A DNA stretch of 33,173 bases from Chromera velia. Lineage: Eukaryota > Sar > Chromeraceae. The position numbers and the translations under genes were made by a program. The stretch spans positions 5,569 to 38,741 of the forward strand of contig JAHBMJ010000991.1 of the NCBI GenBank assembly GCA_018398765.1. The letters are read 5' to 3'. The notes below the pieces were generated by a model. That model was not told the origin of the DNA. It saw only the letters and a list, made by a program, of their open reading frames with translations, and made no database searches. This document shows, piece after piece, positions 10,500 to 20,738 of this stretch (the stretch's first letter is position 1; every line of letters starts with the position of its first letter).

Positions 10500-11552
10500 G
10501 CGCATCCCCTGAGCATTAATTTGTTCCACTTTTTCAAAAACTAGGAAAACCATAGTAATACTATACAAAGAAGTATAATAGATAAGTGTGTAAGATTATA
10601 TTGGGTTAACATTGGCACTTGAGACAGAAAACTTTGTTTTTTTTCCCTGTATTACAGTGGCAGGCCCGTTTCTGCTTTTTAATCCAGCACCGTCCATCAT
10701 TGAAGCACTTCCGGTGCTTTGCGTGACAAGCATCACAGGGATCGGCTTAGCACTCCCCTCTCTTTCGGGTCTTTCTCGTGTACAGCTCTTCACTGCACCG
10801 AGTGGCCCCTCCACACTTTGTGAACTCCCCCCCACAACGAAAACATCGTCCGCAAACTTGTGCCCAAAGAAGAGGTAGGACCTCTAACCAATACCCAAAC
10901 CGATCTGCAAGTTTCAAGCGCCATCCAGGTCCAAAGACGTAGACAAGCTTGTGTAGAGTGTCAATTTCCTCTTTTTGGGGACTGATGCGAGAGAGAAAAG
11001 ATCCCCGTACAGGAGTCTTCTCAAAAGGTCTATCTAACTTCAAAATTGTTGTCCTACACCACTCTACGACAAACAAAGCCACCATCCAGTCATTTTCCGT
11101 CTCATACCCTGGAGTTTCTGAAGGTAAAATATCTGTGACGTAAATACGCACAGACCCCCTCTTCCACACATTGATCCATGGGGTGCCAAAATCCTTTTTC
11201 GGCGAAAGGTGATAACGAAAGTCGTCTCTCCCTCGAATTCCATACATCCGAGCATCAGCAATCTGCTTGGCCGTCTTTCCCTTGTCTCCTGACCCTACCN
11301 GACCGGGCAAATCGTCAGGATTACGAATCTGGTCTTGTTTTTGATGATGCTTGCGTCTTCAACACCTTCATTCAACAATCAGATGGATTCTCAGCATGGC
11401 ATCTTCAAGATATCAAGCAACATGCATGCATGTACGTCTGACTAGCTGTTGCATGGTACATGGATGAATTATGCCGGGGCCTTCAAGCTTCTGCAAAATT
11501 ATTTTGCATATGCATGCAAAATCTGGAATAAATTAATGCTCAGGGGATGCGC
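10500..11552. mobile_element. Small DNA-transposon-like element with 29-bp terminal inverted repeats
   Basis: Bases 10500-10528 (starting GCGCATCCCCTG) and 11524-11552 are inverted copies with a single mismatch over 29 bases. The outer four bases are GCGC at both ends. GCGC is its own complement, so it could be either the tip of the inverted repeat or a 4-bp target-site duplication. The element is 1,053 bp and carries one minus-strand reading frame that fills most of it. AT-rich DNA lies beside both ends. An ambiguous base (n) sits at 11300. The superfamily is not recognised. Confidence 0.75.
10606..11358 (-). pseudogene. Element-encoded protein with cysteine-rich C-terminus, interrupted by an in-frame stop
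   Basis: The frame is open from just after a TGA at 11361-11359 to a TAA at 10749-10747. It then continues in the same frame for 46 more codons to a second TAA at 10608-10606. The last part before the first stop contains CGRCFRCGG, TKC, TRC and GEC. The part after it contains CDACHAKHRKC, GRC, ACHC and CLKCQC. Together these give about 15 cysteines in some 82 residues, with CxxC pairs on both sides of the stop. That suggests a single zinc-binding domain cut by a nonsense mutation. No ATG precedes the conserved-looking section except MYGIRG near 11247, so a start or upstream exon may be missing. DDE transposases often end in cysteine-rich zinc domains, but no catalytic motif is recognised here. 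The unread base at 11300 lies in the frame. Confidence 0.55.
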
Positions 11553-11625
11553 AAAGCGCGCGACGCGGGACCATGCAAAAAAAATGTAAGAATCCACAAA
11601 AAAAAAATCTCGTACGTCTGAATTA

Positions 11626-11725
11626 ATTGCATGCATGCATGCATGCAGAAAAAATGAAATTTATATATATATACACATATGCATGCATGCATGTATATAT
11701 ATATATATATATATATATGCATGCA
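11626..11725. repeat. GCATGCAT palindromic and AT microsatellite tract
   Basis: Runs of GCATGCATGCATGCATGC and TATATATAT alternate. Both are self-complementary and could extrude hairpins. The same GCATGCAT motif is scattered through the AT-rich parts of the window (20840, 21080, 21146). Confidence 0.9.
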
Positions 11726-12101
11726 ATTAAATTAATCCGGTCGACGCGATCGATATCGAGATCGAATTTCGTCAATTGCATGCTTGGACAATCAAGTCTG
11801 CATGCAGAGTCACTCACGCGCAGTTCTCAGGCTGAAAGGTTTCTGAAGTCTTTCATGGGCACAGTAGCGCAATAGCGAAGCACAAACACGAGAAACAAAG
11901 ACCTTGACTGTCAGGAGGAGGGAGAAATCGCCTTGCTGAACAGCAACAGATCTAACGTCTCCTCCAAGCGAGTGACAGGCAGTTTGCTTTCCTGAGTCAC
12001 TGAGATTCAAGCAGACCTCCCTGCAATAAGGAAGAAGACACATCCAGTCTTCCTAAATCGGAAAGAATCCCGACACTCGTGTTCACACAAAGAAAGTCCC
12101 A

Positions 12102-13540
12102 ATGGTGTCTTCCGATTATCTCAGCTCCTTGGCCGACGCTTTCAAGGGCGGTAAGATTGGTCCTGAGAGCCTCAACCTGTCAGCCCTCGGCATTTCTGAG
12201 TCCACTGCGATTTACGTGTTCGTTGGGTTTTCCTGTGTGTTTTTGGCGTCCCTGATCGTCCTGATCTCGGTCCTCTCGAGTAACAACGCCTCGAGAGCGA
12301 AGAAGGACTTAGAACAGGAAGACGAAGAAGAGGAGGAGGATGAGGAAAAGCCATTGATTCACGATGACAGAAGAGCCAGCCAGGTAGGTGATTGCACTGC
12401 TCTTCTTCAACACTCGGTTTCGGCAGAATTGTGAAAGAAGGAAACATATGCGTCTCATTCACCACTTTCCTTGTGTTGTTGCGTCTGAAATCAAGGTGCA
12501 ACAGGGGAAGTGGATTAATTGCTTTTCCGGCCTAACAAGCATCCAGCCTCACACTCGTGTCTTGATGGCGTTTCTCGTTCCGACCTACGTTTTAGCATTC
12601 ACTGAAAGGTTTCCTTTTTTCCGTGTTTGATTGGCCTTTGAAAGCTCTCTCTGCGCTCCTTTTGGCGCACATATTCATATGCACTCCTCAGTGGAGCATA
12701 TCATTCGAGAGTGAATCTGAGTGGTTGACGAGCACTCTGCTGACCTCGCATCTTGTCTCTCTACCTTGTTCTCCCCTCACCCGCCTCTCACAAGACAAGG
12801 AGTAAGGGACTTGGACATAGACATAGAATCAAAAGCAAATGGCAACAGTAAACAAAAAGCATCTCGTCGCACCTTCAAAAATGCCCACAGGAGACAAGAT
12901 GACAAGTCCACCCCACCCCTCTTTGCATATTCATTGGACCTCATCTGTCCTCTGCCTCTATTGCTACCTGCAGGCTTCCTCTGCTGGAGGAATCCGAACC
13001 CGTCAGGGCAGCGTCAAACTGCCTGGAGAGGAAACAGTGGCAGCTCCAGCAGTTGGGGGACAGTCTCCTTCCAGATCCGCCACCAGAGAAGGCCTCCGTG
13101 TGAGCATGGGACCCAATCAAATCATCGAATCAGGGGCCCCGGCGGCAGTGATGGCAGCTCAGCAACAAGTTCCGTCTCCCACTGGCCGTCTCTCCGTCTC
13201 CCGTCCCTCCATTGGGTCTCTCACCCCTGCCGGTCAACGCATGTCAGTCGCATCACCCCCGTCACCTTCCATGATCCCTGCAGGCAACCCCCCCTACGTG
13301 CCTGTCGGCTACCCCCAGCCCGTATTTGCCCAAGGTCGTGTTTCCCCCACACCTCACTCCTATTCCCCCGTCCTTGCCGCCTCCCAACCCCACCAGGCAG
13401 CCGTGCAGAGATCGTCCACCCAGAGATACTCCTTCCAGGTCCCCAGCCAGCAGTACAATGACTCGAGGCCCGGGAGCGTTGTGGCGTCCCCGCCTCGGTA
13501 CAGCTACAGCCAGTATGGACTGCAGCAACCACCCCAATGA
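12102..13540 (+). CDS. Two-exon single-pass membrane protein with acidic dileucine motif and Pro/Ser-rich tail
   Basis: Exon 1 is 12102-12383 (94 codons), ending CAG|GTAGGT. Exon 2 is 12974-13540, after a pyrimidine-rich stretch ending CTGCAG. Both junctions are phase 0, giving 282 residues. There is no signal peptide. One hydrophobic segment spans about residues 36-58. It is followed by a basic patch (SRAKK), an acidic cluster and EEKPLI (81-86), which fits the [D/E]xxxL[L/I] endosomal or vacuolar sorting motif. The tail is rich in Pro, Ser, Gln and Tyr and contains YVPV and YSPV, which fit YxxPhi motifs, ending in QYGLQQPPQ. I know no family for it. The layout suggests an N-out membrane protein with a disordered cytosolic tail, possibly trafficked through endosome-like compartments. 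The exon structure is well supported and the function is not. Confidence 0.7.
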
Positions 13541-14440
13541 GACGTCTGCTTCACGGAGGAAGGGAGGGCGGGAAAGACGTGGGGCAGCAGGGCGAAAGGG
13601 AGTGGGAAGGGGGGCAAGGGGGGGATGGCGGAGAGAGGCAAAGCAGCGAATCTCAGCAGATTGTTATCACACAGAAGAGAAGGAGCCCACCACGCTTGCT
13701 CCCTCATTCACTCTCTTATCATGTGATGGGCTGACGGAGTTGGTGATGTAGGCAGGAAGGATGATGTTGTGGAGGCAGAAAGTGTGACAGGCCCAGAGCA
13801 GAAGGCACAAGTAACGAAGCACTCTGCTCTGGTCTGCCCTTTCATTGGGAGGGTGACTGGGTGGGTGGGCAGGAAGAGAAATGGCATCGTGCACACAACA
13901 TGTTGAGATCAAAAAGCTTTTGGTGCGTGTCGTGTGAGGGGTGGAAGGGGGGAAGGGAAACAGTGGGAAGAATGGGTAGGTAGATAAGCATGCTTTTCAG
14001 GATTCTGCTCAATCGAAAGAAGGCGAAAGAAAAGGAGGAAAGCGCACAGGGGAGGCCTGGTGGTTGATCAAAAGGTGCTGCTGCATGCTCTCAGGATTCT
14101 TTGGACTCCGTCAGAACCTCCTGATGGTGACTGTTCAACTCCGTTTTTTCTGTACGCACCCGACCATACAAGTCTTAGCATACACCGCAAATCGTATAGG
14201 AATGAGACGAAGAGGAGACTGACTGTTTGTCCCCTCTATCTTCCTCTTTATCTCTCTCTCCATCTTCAGATCTGACTGTCTTTGCCCCTACTCCCTCATA
14301 CACAAGACTCGAAGAAGAAGGCAGGACGTCAAGAGAACGGAAACAGAGGGTTGAAAGAGAAAAAGAGAGAAAGTAAGTGCACTTCTCCCGTCACTAACTG
14401 AACCGAAGTCTTTCGGCTTCGTTCTGCATGTTCACTTTGC
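13541..14440. other. 3' flank of the membrane-protein gene, no supported gene
   Basis: G-rich then mixed sequence with short open frames only. Nothing recognisable was found on either strand. Confidence 0.4.
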
Positions 14441-14483
14441 ACATTGAAGCTTGCTTGTACCTGCATGTTTGACACTTGGGCCC

Positions 14484-14723
14484 ACAAAAAGAGAAAAGAA
14501 GTGTCCTGTAATGACCGTGCAAGAATTTTTGAATCTCCATTCCTCCTCCGCACTTCTTCATGCGACCACTGTTCTTCCTCTATCTTTCTCTCGTTTCTGA
14601 AGAACCCGCATACCTCGATTACCACTGCATACCCCCACTGCAGCACTGTGAGCACGAAGACTCCCGATCCGCATGTCAGGACTGCCACTTTGCTTGGGTC
14701 GAAACCCTAACTAAATTGTTTTA
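14484..14723 (-). CDS. Possible single exon with a transmembrane segment (low confidence)
   Basis: On the minus strand an open stretch begins after TTTAGTTAG (acceptor-like, about 14724). It encodes a hydrophobic run, VAVLTCGSGVFVLTVLQW, followed by an amphipathic charged run (RNERKIEEEQW, EEVRRRNGD). It reaches AACATGCAG|GTACAAG, a good donor near 14484. It looks like an internal exon of a membrane protein. I could not find phase-compatible flanking exons, so it may be chance. Confidence 0.2.
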
Positions 14724-14739
14724 ATTCGGGCAACCATCG

Positions 14740-15885
14740 ATCGTCCTGCAATCTCATGCCGTCTTTACAGATGAGTGAATATAAATCCAGAGAGAAATTA
14801 AGACGCGCTATTGCAAAGAAAGACCGATGTTTGCTGTGTCGTTCGATCTGTTATATTTGCGTGAACTTTAAAGAGCATTCAGTCGATGCCACACCAACCA
14901 CTCACACTGGGTTGGATCAAGCAGCACGGTACGGAGGCACTGGCATGAAAGGTCGAGGAATAAGTGAGGCATCGTGTTACGTGTAGATTTAACTTTACAT
15001 ATTTGTCTGCGAACAGGCAATAATATACCATACATGCACTCCAACGCCAAGTGACGGTTGGAACGCTGTATGGAGGGGCAATTCGTAAAAAATGCGGGAA
15101 AGACATGAAAAGAATGAAATGTATTTTGTTTAGCTACCAGAGTTTACTCTTTAAGTATCTTCAAGTAATGTTATAAAGTTAACTATACAACTATGAATAA
15201 CTATATTAAAATGAACTTAAATAATCATCTACTATATAATTTTTATTGCATGTGCATGTTTTTAAGCATGTTCAAGTTTTACTAAAGTTTAATCTCAGTT
15301 TATTAGAGTTTGAGTGCTAGTTTGAGTGGTAAACTACACATTTAAGATTTAATATATTATTCAATCTTATTATAGCAATTTTATTGATGATTGTTGTAAG
15401 ATTATTCTTAGAATTTTTTTTTATACGCAAGTGTTTTTTTGACATTTACAAGGACATTTATTAAAATTTAGATCTCAAAGTCTGTCTTGAAATGTTCTTT
15501 TTGCAATAACAAAAAAAATGATTTAAAAATCTAATTGAGGATTTCTTTTTAATTCCTCCCAGAAATTCTTTGCATGTTGCAATAATGAATAACCTTCTTT
15601 AATGGCTTCAATCGGAAAGCGAGGCTGCAGATAGCCGCAGACACGGCCAGCAGGCACTCACCAAACCTTACGAAACTTTCATCTAAACTCCATTGCATAC
15701 ATACAGCTTTTAATTATAAAAAAAAAACTTCGAAAAGTTTTGTGAATTGGCGGACAAAAGTGTTAAAACTATCTTGGGAGACCTTAGGACTGGAAAGCGA
15801 AGCAGAGAGCACTGATACCAAACAGTCCCATGGGCACCGACATCTTCCTACATCTTCCCATGAGTTGAAACAGCTAGCATCAGCT
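14740..15885. other. Gene-poor, strongly AT-rich segment
   Basis: From about 15100 to 15780 the sequence is AT-rich with frequent in-frame stops on both strands and poly-A/poly-T runs. Nothing coding is supported. Confidence 0.5.
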
Positions 15886-15887
15886 AG

Positions 15888-15946
15888 CGTGCGTCAATGT
15901 CTTGCTTTCTGAAGCCGTTCGCAAGCTTGCTTGCATTAGATTTAAA
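15888..15946 (-). repeat. Isolated fragment of the composite repeat family found at the right end
   Basis: Read on the minus strand, this segment contains GCAAGCAAGCTTGCGAACGG, then GAAAGCAAGA and TTGACGCACG. These are in the same order as in the copies at 31534, 31782 and 33079, but with an internal deletion of about 17 bases. It is a dispersed copy some 16 kb from the array and in the opposite orientation. Confidence 0.8.
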
Positions 15947-16446
15947 GATTCCAGGCCGGCGCGTTCTGCATACAAGCATGCCGTGTGTACGTTTTGGGGG
16001 GGTCCGGGGTGCGGGGAGGCCGCGCGGGATGTCGGGCCAGCAGGTGACAAAAAAATGGAGGCTTGCATGTGGAAGAGATTTTCGATGGGCGCGAAAACGA
16101 GCGAAACCGTTGCTCTCTCAAATGTGTTTACAGCATGCATGTGTGCAACATATCACGCAGAATGAAAACTCCTCCCATACCTCTCCCTTACGCCTCTTCG
16201 TTCTTGATCGCTGACCGCTTCTTAGTACACTCAGTGATGAGTAGCTCCCATCGAACGGACGGAAAAAAAGGTTGCACACATATCGAATGCAGCTGAAACA
16301 CGGTCGATATACATCCTGTGTTCTGAAGAACTTTAACCTATATTGGCGCCCACCAGAGACCCTGTTTATTCTTCTCGATCTCTGCTTGTACCCTAAATCC
16401 CACCAAGAACAGTCTCTTGCTGGGTGAAGGAAGCCCTGAAGGCCAG

Positions 16447-17826
16447 ATGATTCCCGTGAAGTTTCAATTTTACAGCCATCCTGCTGCAGAGACGCAGAGG
16501 GAATATTCGGTCAGTCCACATTGTGTCGTGGCGTGCACGAAGGAGTCATCGCTCCGCTCTGTATGCGCATGTCCAGATATGCGCATGCTTCCGACAGCCG
16601 CTGTCCACCGGACTTTTGGGCATACTTCTCCACCCACATTAATTGATGGAGGACTACAGCTGATTGATGTGCATCAAATTGATTCGATAGTATATATCGA
16701 TATATATGTGTGTCCGAGTGGGGCGATTTAAGTGCGTTCTTGTTATGGCGATCGCTGTTTGTTGATCGTCTGCAGACCACCACAACAGTCAGACAAGCAA
16801 AGAAGGACCTTCTCACGAATGATTGGCCACTGAAAGGTCAGAGAAGAGAGCTGGGGATTGAAATCTGAAAACAAAACATTGTACATATAGAGAGTGTCCG
16901 TGAGTTTGACACACAAATCTGTCGACATGGCCATTGCTATGGCTGACCCCTGAAAATTCGCCACCGTCTATCTGTTCGCTTTTCTGCTGTCTCCTTCCAT
17001 ACGTAATTGCTTCAGGCTTCTTTCTTTGTTTGCGTAAATTCAGTTTTGTGAGAAGCTGAAGCATTAGTGTATGAGTATCCGAATTTATCTCTTTGTCCCT
17101 TTGGTACAATAGATGTGAGACAGTCGGCGAAGTTTTGTTTTTACTTTTCTTTTTCCTTTCCTTCTGTTCCCTGTTCGTCATTTCGGCAAGAGCTTGTCGG
17201 AATGTGGGCTTGAAGAGAAAACGCCACCGTGCAAAATTCTGTTTTATTTCTGTCTGTCGTTTTCATTCTGCCTTGATTCGTAGCTTGTCTTCGTGTAAAG
17301 ATGCACAAATGATACACGTATCGTGTAGACACCTACACATAACAAAACTGTGTGTGTATGAGCGCACGCACGCACGCAGAGAAGGTCCCCGTCGAGAAGG
17401 TCAACAGGCTCAGATTTCTGTGCAACGGCAGTGAACTGAAGGACGCAGACATCCTCAAACGTCAGTCGAAAATTTGCACTGATCGGCTGAACCCAAAACG
17501 TTTTTAATTCAAACCTTGATGGGATAGTTGGGCGGCTGGGCGGGAAAGTAACCAAGGGGTTAAGTTGGATAAAGGAATCGGTGCAGTCAGTCTTTGCCTC
17601 TTCCAGCTTCGGTCGTCTCGATCTCTCTGCCTTCGAGTGTCACTTTGCAATCCTCTTTTCTGTGAGAGGCGAGAACTTCAAAGAATGAGCAAAAATCAGG
17701 GTCAACCATCTTGAATAATTGTGCATGCATGCAGCGTGCCAGATTTTGGAGAGGGAGCAGTTGCTGACAGTGCCCACAGTCGTGCAGGTCATGGTAGTGG
17801 AATGTCAGTCACAAACGTTTCTTTAG
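16447..17826 (+). CDS. UBL3: UBL3/MUB-like ubiquitin-fold protein, four exons
   Basis: Exons 16447-16509, 16776-16836, 17380-17460 and 17735-17826 join in phases 0, 1 and 1, giving 98 residues. Donors are GTCAGT, GTCAGA and GTCAGT; acceptors are CTGCAG, ACGCAG and ATGCAG. The product has the order of the UBL3/MUB family: IPVKFQFYS (strand 1), the helix region ending LLTNDWPL (compare the family's DNWP), NRLRFLCNGSELKDADIL (strands 3-4, like LRLIYQGRFL) and VVQVMVVE (last strand). These proteins are membrane-anchored ubiquitin folds that recruit E2 enzymes or mark cargo for extracellular vesicles. Family members are about 117 residues and end in a prenylated CAAX box. This model ends ECQSQTFL with no CAAX box. 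GAAT|GTCAGT at 17804 could be a further donor leading to a missed last exon. The start is the first ATG before strand 1. No single open frame reveals this gene. Confidence 0.7.
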
Positions 17827-18139
17827 GCTTCCTTCATTAATGCATTGGCTACCCTCCTGGCCTTCCTCTTTCGTTACTCTGACTCGATTTTGCCTTTGTC
17901 TGCACGTAAAGAGGAATGTGTGTTCCACGGAGTTCAACTTGCGTTTCTGCCAGCTTTGACTTCCCTCTTGAATCCCTTCATTTGTTTTTGCTTCGAAGTC
18001 TTGCCAGCCGGATCTTTGAACATTCAAGCAGAGTGCATGTCTTCACCTGACCTTCTGCCTGTCTTACTCCGTGTCTCTTAAGCCGCCTTCGTGTCTGCCT
18101 GTCTGTCCGTGAAAAGAATGACAGAAGTGGAAGGACATC
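17827..18139. other. 3' flank of the ubiquitin-fold gene
   Basis: An open frame continues to about 18081 (MATLLAFLFRYSDS onward) with no recognisable features. It might hold an alternative last exon for the upstream gene. I could not identify a CAAX-like end in it. Confidence 0.3.
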
Positions 18140-18159
18140 ACCTGTCTGTCTATTTGCCC

Positions 18160-18200
<41 letters not shown>

Positions 18201-18249
18201 GCTGCCTCTCTCTCTTTTTTCTCTGCGCCTTTGTCGTTTTATCCATCCA

Positions 18250-18287
<38 letters not shown>

Positions 18288-18467
18288 TCTATCTATCTAT
18301 CCGTTTAACAATCAATCTATTATCTATTTGACCATGTCGCTTTTTTCCTTCCTTCCTTCCTGCCTGCCTACCTGTCATTTCTTTCTTTCTTTCTTTCTTT
18401 CTTTCTTTGCTGTCAGTCAGTCTGTCAGTCAGTCCGTCCTCTCTCTCTCTCTCTCTCTCTCTCTGTC

Positions 18468-18524
<57 letters not shown>

Positions 18525-18665
18525 GTGTGTGTGTGTCTGTCTGTCTGTCTGTCTGTGTGTATGTTTCTTTTTTGTGCCTTCTCCTCTTTTTTCTCGCTTT
18601 CTTTCATTCACGTTTTTCCCCTGTCTGTCCACCCGTCTCGCTGCCTGTCTGCCTGCGTGCCTGTC
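18140..18665. repeat. Compound microsatellite cluster (TCTG, CT, CTTT, GT)
   Basis: Successive pyrimidine/GT tracts occur: (TCTG)n near 18160-18198, (CT)n at 18250-18300, (CTTT)n at 18380-18408, (CT)n at 18440-18466, (GT)n at 18470-18536 with ATGTGT variants, then TCTG again. Long Ser-Leu and Cys-Val frames are artefacts. Confidence 0.95.
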
Positions 18666-19326
18666 TGTTGGAAGACAACGAAGAGAAAGAGGAGCCCGCA
18701 TTTACGACACAAGAATTCAATAAGAAACGAAGGTAGAGAGAAAAGCTAGAAAGAAACTGTCTGATTGCTCTCTCTTCTCACATGTGGCGGCAACGAAGGA
18801 GAAGAAAATCACAAGAAAGGTGAGAGAGAAGGAACTTAAAGACTGATATGGTCTGTCTCCCTCTGCGTGTCCCATTGAATGCAGGGCCAGACACAAAGTC
18901 GGTCGCCGGACTCTGCGAGACAGCGCGGCGATCCTGCATGAAGGCCTGCTGTGTGACCATGTGATTGGATGCTGTTGATTGCATCCTTCTTTTGCCGGCT
19001 TTTTTGAAATATGTGGCATGGAACCAGAGCGGCTTGCCATCGCAATATCTGAAGAAGAAACATCCGGAATTGAAGTTGAAGAAGCTCTGAAGCTTCTCAG
19101 TCATTAAAAGTTTTGAAAAGTGAAAAAAACGTGAAAAGCAAGTAAAACTTCATAAATCATCAAGTTTCACCATGCAAGGCCCGCCTAAGTACAAGTCTAT
19201 CAATTAACTTTACTGATTTAGAGATATTTAGTTTTCTTTTAAAAAACAACTCTGGGATATTTGAATTATCAATTCTAAACAAACAATTTTTTAAAGTGGA
19301 GTCTTAGTGGACACTAAATTTAAATT
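18666..19326. other. Unassigned intergenic sequence
   Basis: The segment passes from mixed composition into AT-rich DNA at about 19100. No supported gene on either strand. Confidence 0.4.
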
Positions 19327-19905
19327 AAAGTATAGTTTTTGGAAGGAGATTAGGCTACAGGTACTTCACTGTGCCATAGCTTCTTTCACGGTCTTTGTCT
19401 TTGTGACTGTCCAATGTAAAGACGTACAAAGACGCTTCAATCTGACAGACTAGCTGAAAGAAGACGTCTGGCTTGGGTCAATCACAATGGTTGTGCACAC
19501 TTCACGCACATGCACTAATTGATTTTTGGGTTGCATGCACGCGCGAACAGATTATTTTCGCTTATATGTGTATGCGTTTGATCGTGAAAAGAAACATACA
19601 CATGACGTCAACACTCCGTCACTCAAAGCTGTTGGCGTCACGTGTGTGTCTCTTTTCACAGTCAAACGCATACACACGTAAGCAAAAATAATCTGTGCAC
19701 GCGCACGTGCAGCCACAAAAATCAATTAGTGCATGTGCGTGAAGTATGCACGACCATTGTGATTGATCCAAGCCAGACGTCTTCTTTCAGCTAGTCTGTC
19801 AGATTGAAGCGTCTTTGCATCGGACAGTCACAAAGACAAAGACCGTGAAAGAAGGTATGGCGTAGTGAAGTACCTGTAGCCTAATCTCCTTCCAAAAACT
19901 ATACT
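19327..19905. repeat. Long foldback palindrome (two arms of about 280 bp, roughly 15-base loop)
   Basis: The left arm (about 19327-19613) and right arm (about 19628-19905) are inverted copies along their whole length. AAAGTATAGTTTTTGGAAGG at the left is mirrored by its complement at 19886-19905. The arms differ by scattered, mostly C/T or G/A changes and one insertion of about 12 bases near 19425 in the left arm. The centre is near 19620. It could be a MITE or foldback transposon, or a source of hairpin RNA. It carries no open frame. Confidence 0.9.
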
Positions 19906-19983
19906 TTACTTTAGTCATATTTTTTTTAAGCTTGAAGATTATTGAAGATTTATATATAATTTTTGCTCTCATAACATTAAGGT

Positions 19984-20229
19984 GCATACCTCCCTGAACC
20001 TAAGTGCCACTTAAAAAAATACAATCAAGATAATTTTTATCTGCGTCATCATTTTTCAAGAGACCGTCTACGCTTGCGGCGTAGATGGTCAAGACACTGT
20101 CCAGATATGCAGCTTTAGCTTTCAAGACACCGTAAATGATCTGCGCCTGCGGCGTGGATTTTCAAGCTTATCCAAAAATGTGGCTTAAACTTTCAAGTAG
20201 TAGTTAGGGTCAGGGAGGTCAAGGTGCAA
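19984..20229. repeat. Second small inverted-repeat element with internal tandem units
   Basis: ACCTCCCTGAACCTAA at about 19987 is matched by TTAGGGTCAGGGAGGT at about 20208, a 16-base inverted pair with one mismatch. Inside are two diverged copies of a roughly 85-base unit, each with GCxTGCGGCGT (CTTGCGGCGTAGAT and CCTGCGGCGTGGAT) followed by TCAAG and an AxxTGxxGCTT motif. It looks like a non-autonomous element. Confidence 0.55.
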
Positions 20230-20550
20230 ATTTAAAATGCTTAAAGCTTTTGAAAATGGATTCTAATCCACTAATTAGTTACTAGCTATAGTACTTTAGT
20301 CTTGTAAGACTGGTATAGAATCAAAGTTTAACTATAAAACTAAAATGAAATAAGAACTCGATTTTTTTAGTTTCCTACTACTATCAGCAAACGACAATCT
20401 GTTTTAAAATTTAGTAGCTACTGCTATATCAGCTTGAAGTAACATTTCTAGAATAATGAATTCGCTCTATTTATAGTTAAGCCTGACAAGCTCTCTTCTT
20501 GAATCTAATCTAAGGAATTTTTCTTTAAGTCTGTATATAGGGACGAGACT

Positions 20551-20610
20551 GGTCTGACCGGTTGCGGTATTTGACTGTCTGGTCTGACCGGTTGCGGTAT
20601 TTGACTGTCT
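20551..20610. repeat. Exact 30-bp tandem duplication
   Basis: The 30-base unit beginning GGTCTGACCGGTTGCGGTAT is present twice, head to tail and without differences, at 20551-20580 and 20581-20610. Confidence 0.95.
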
Positions 20611-20738
20611 TCTCAGGGTGAAACTTCTAGAATTGAGACAGGTGTCTGCGCATAGTCTTTATCTCAATTATAAAAAAATTTATTTTTCTATTAGTATCGT
20701 TGGAATTTGCCTGGCAATAAACTGGCCTCCGAGGACTC

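Noticed and set aside
10747-10749. Ciliate-like reassignment of TAA to glutamine
   Set aside because: The other gene models end cleanly at TAA, TAG or TGA and contain no internal stops. A single disrupted element frame is better explained by decay.
18091-18736. Plus-strand frames with Ser-Leu and Cys-Val repeats
   Set aside because: They are products of the compound microsatellite, with no non-repetitive coding flank.
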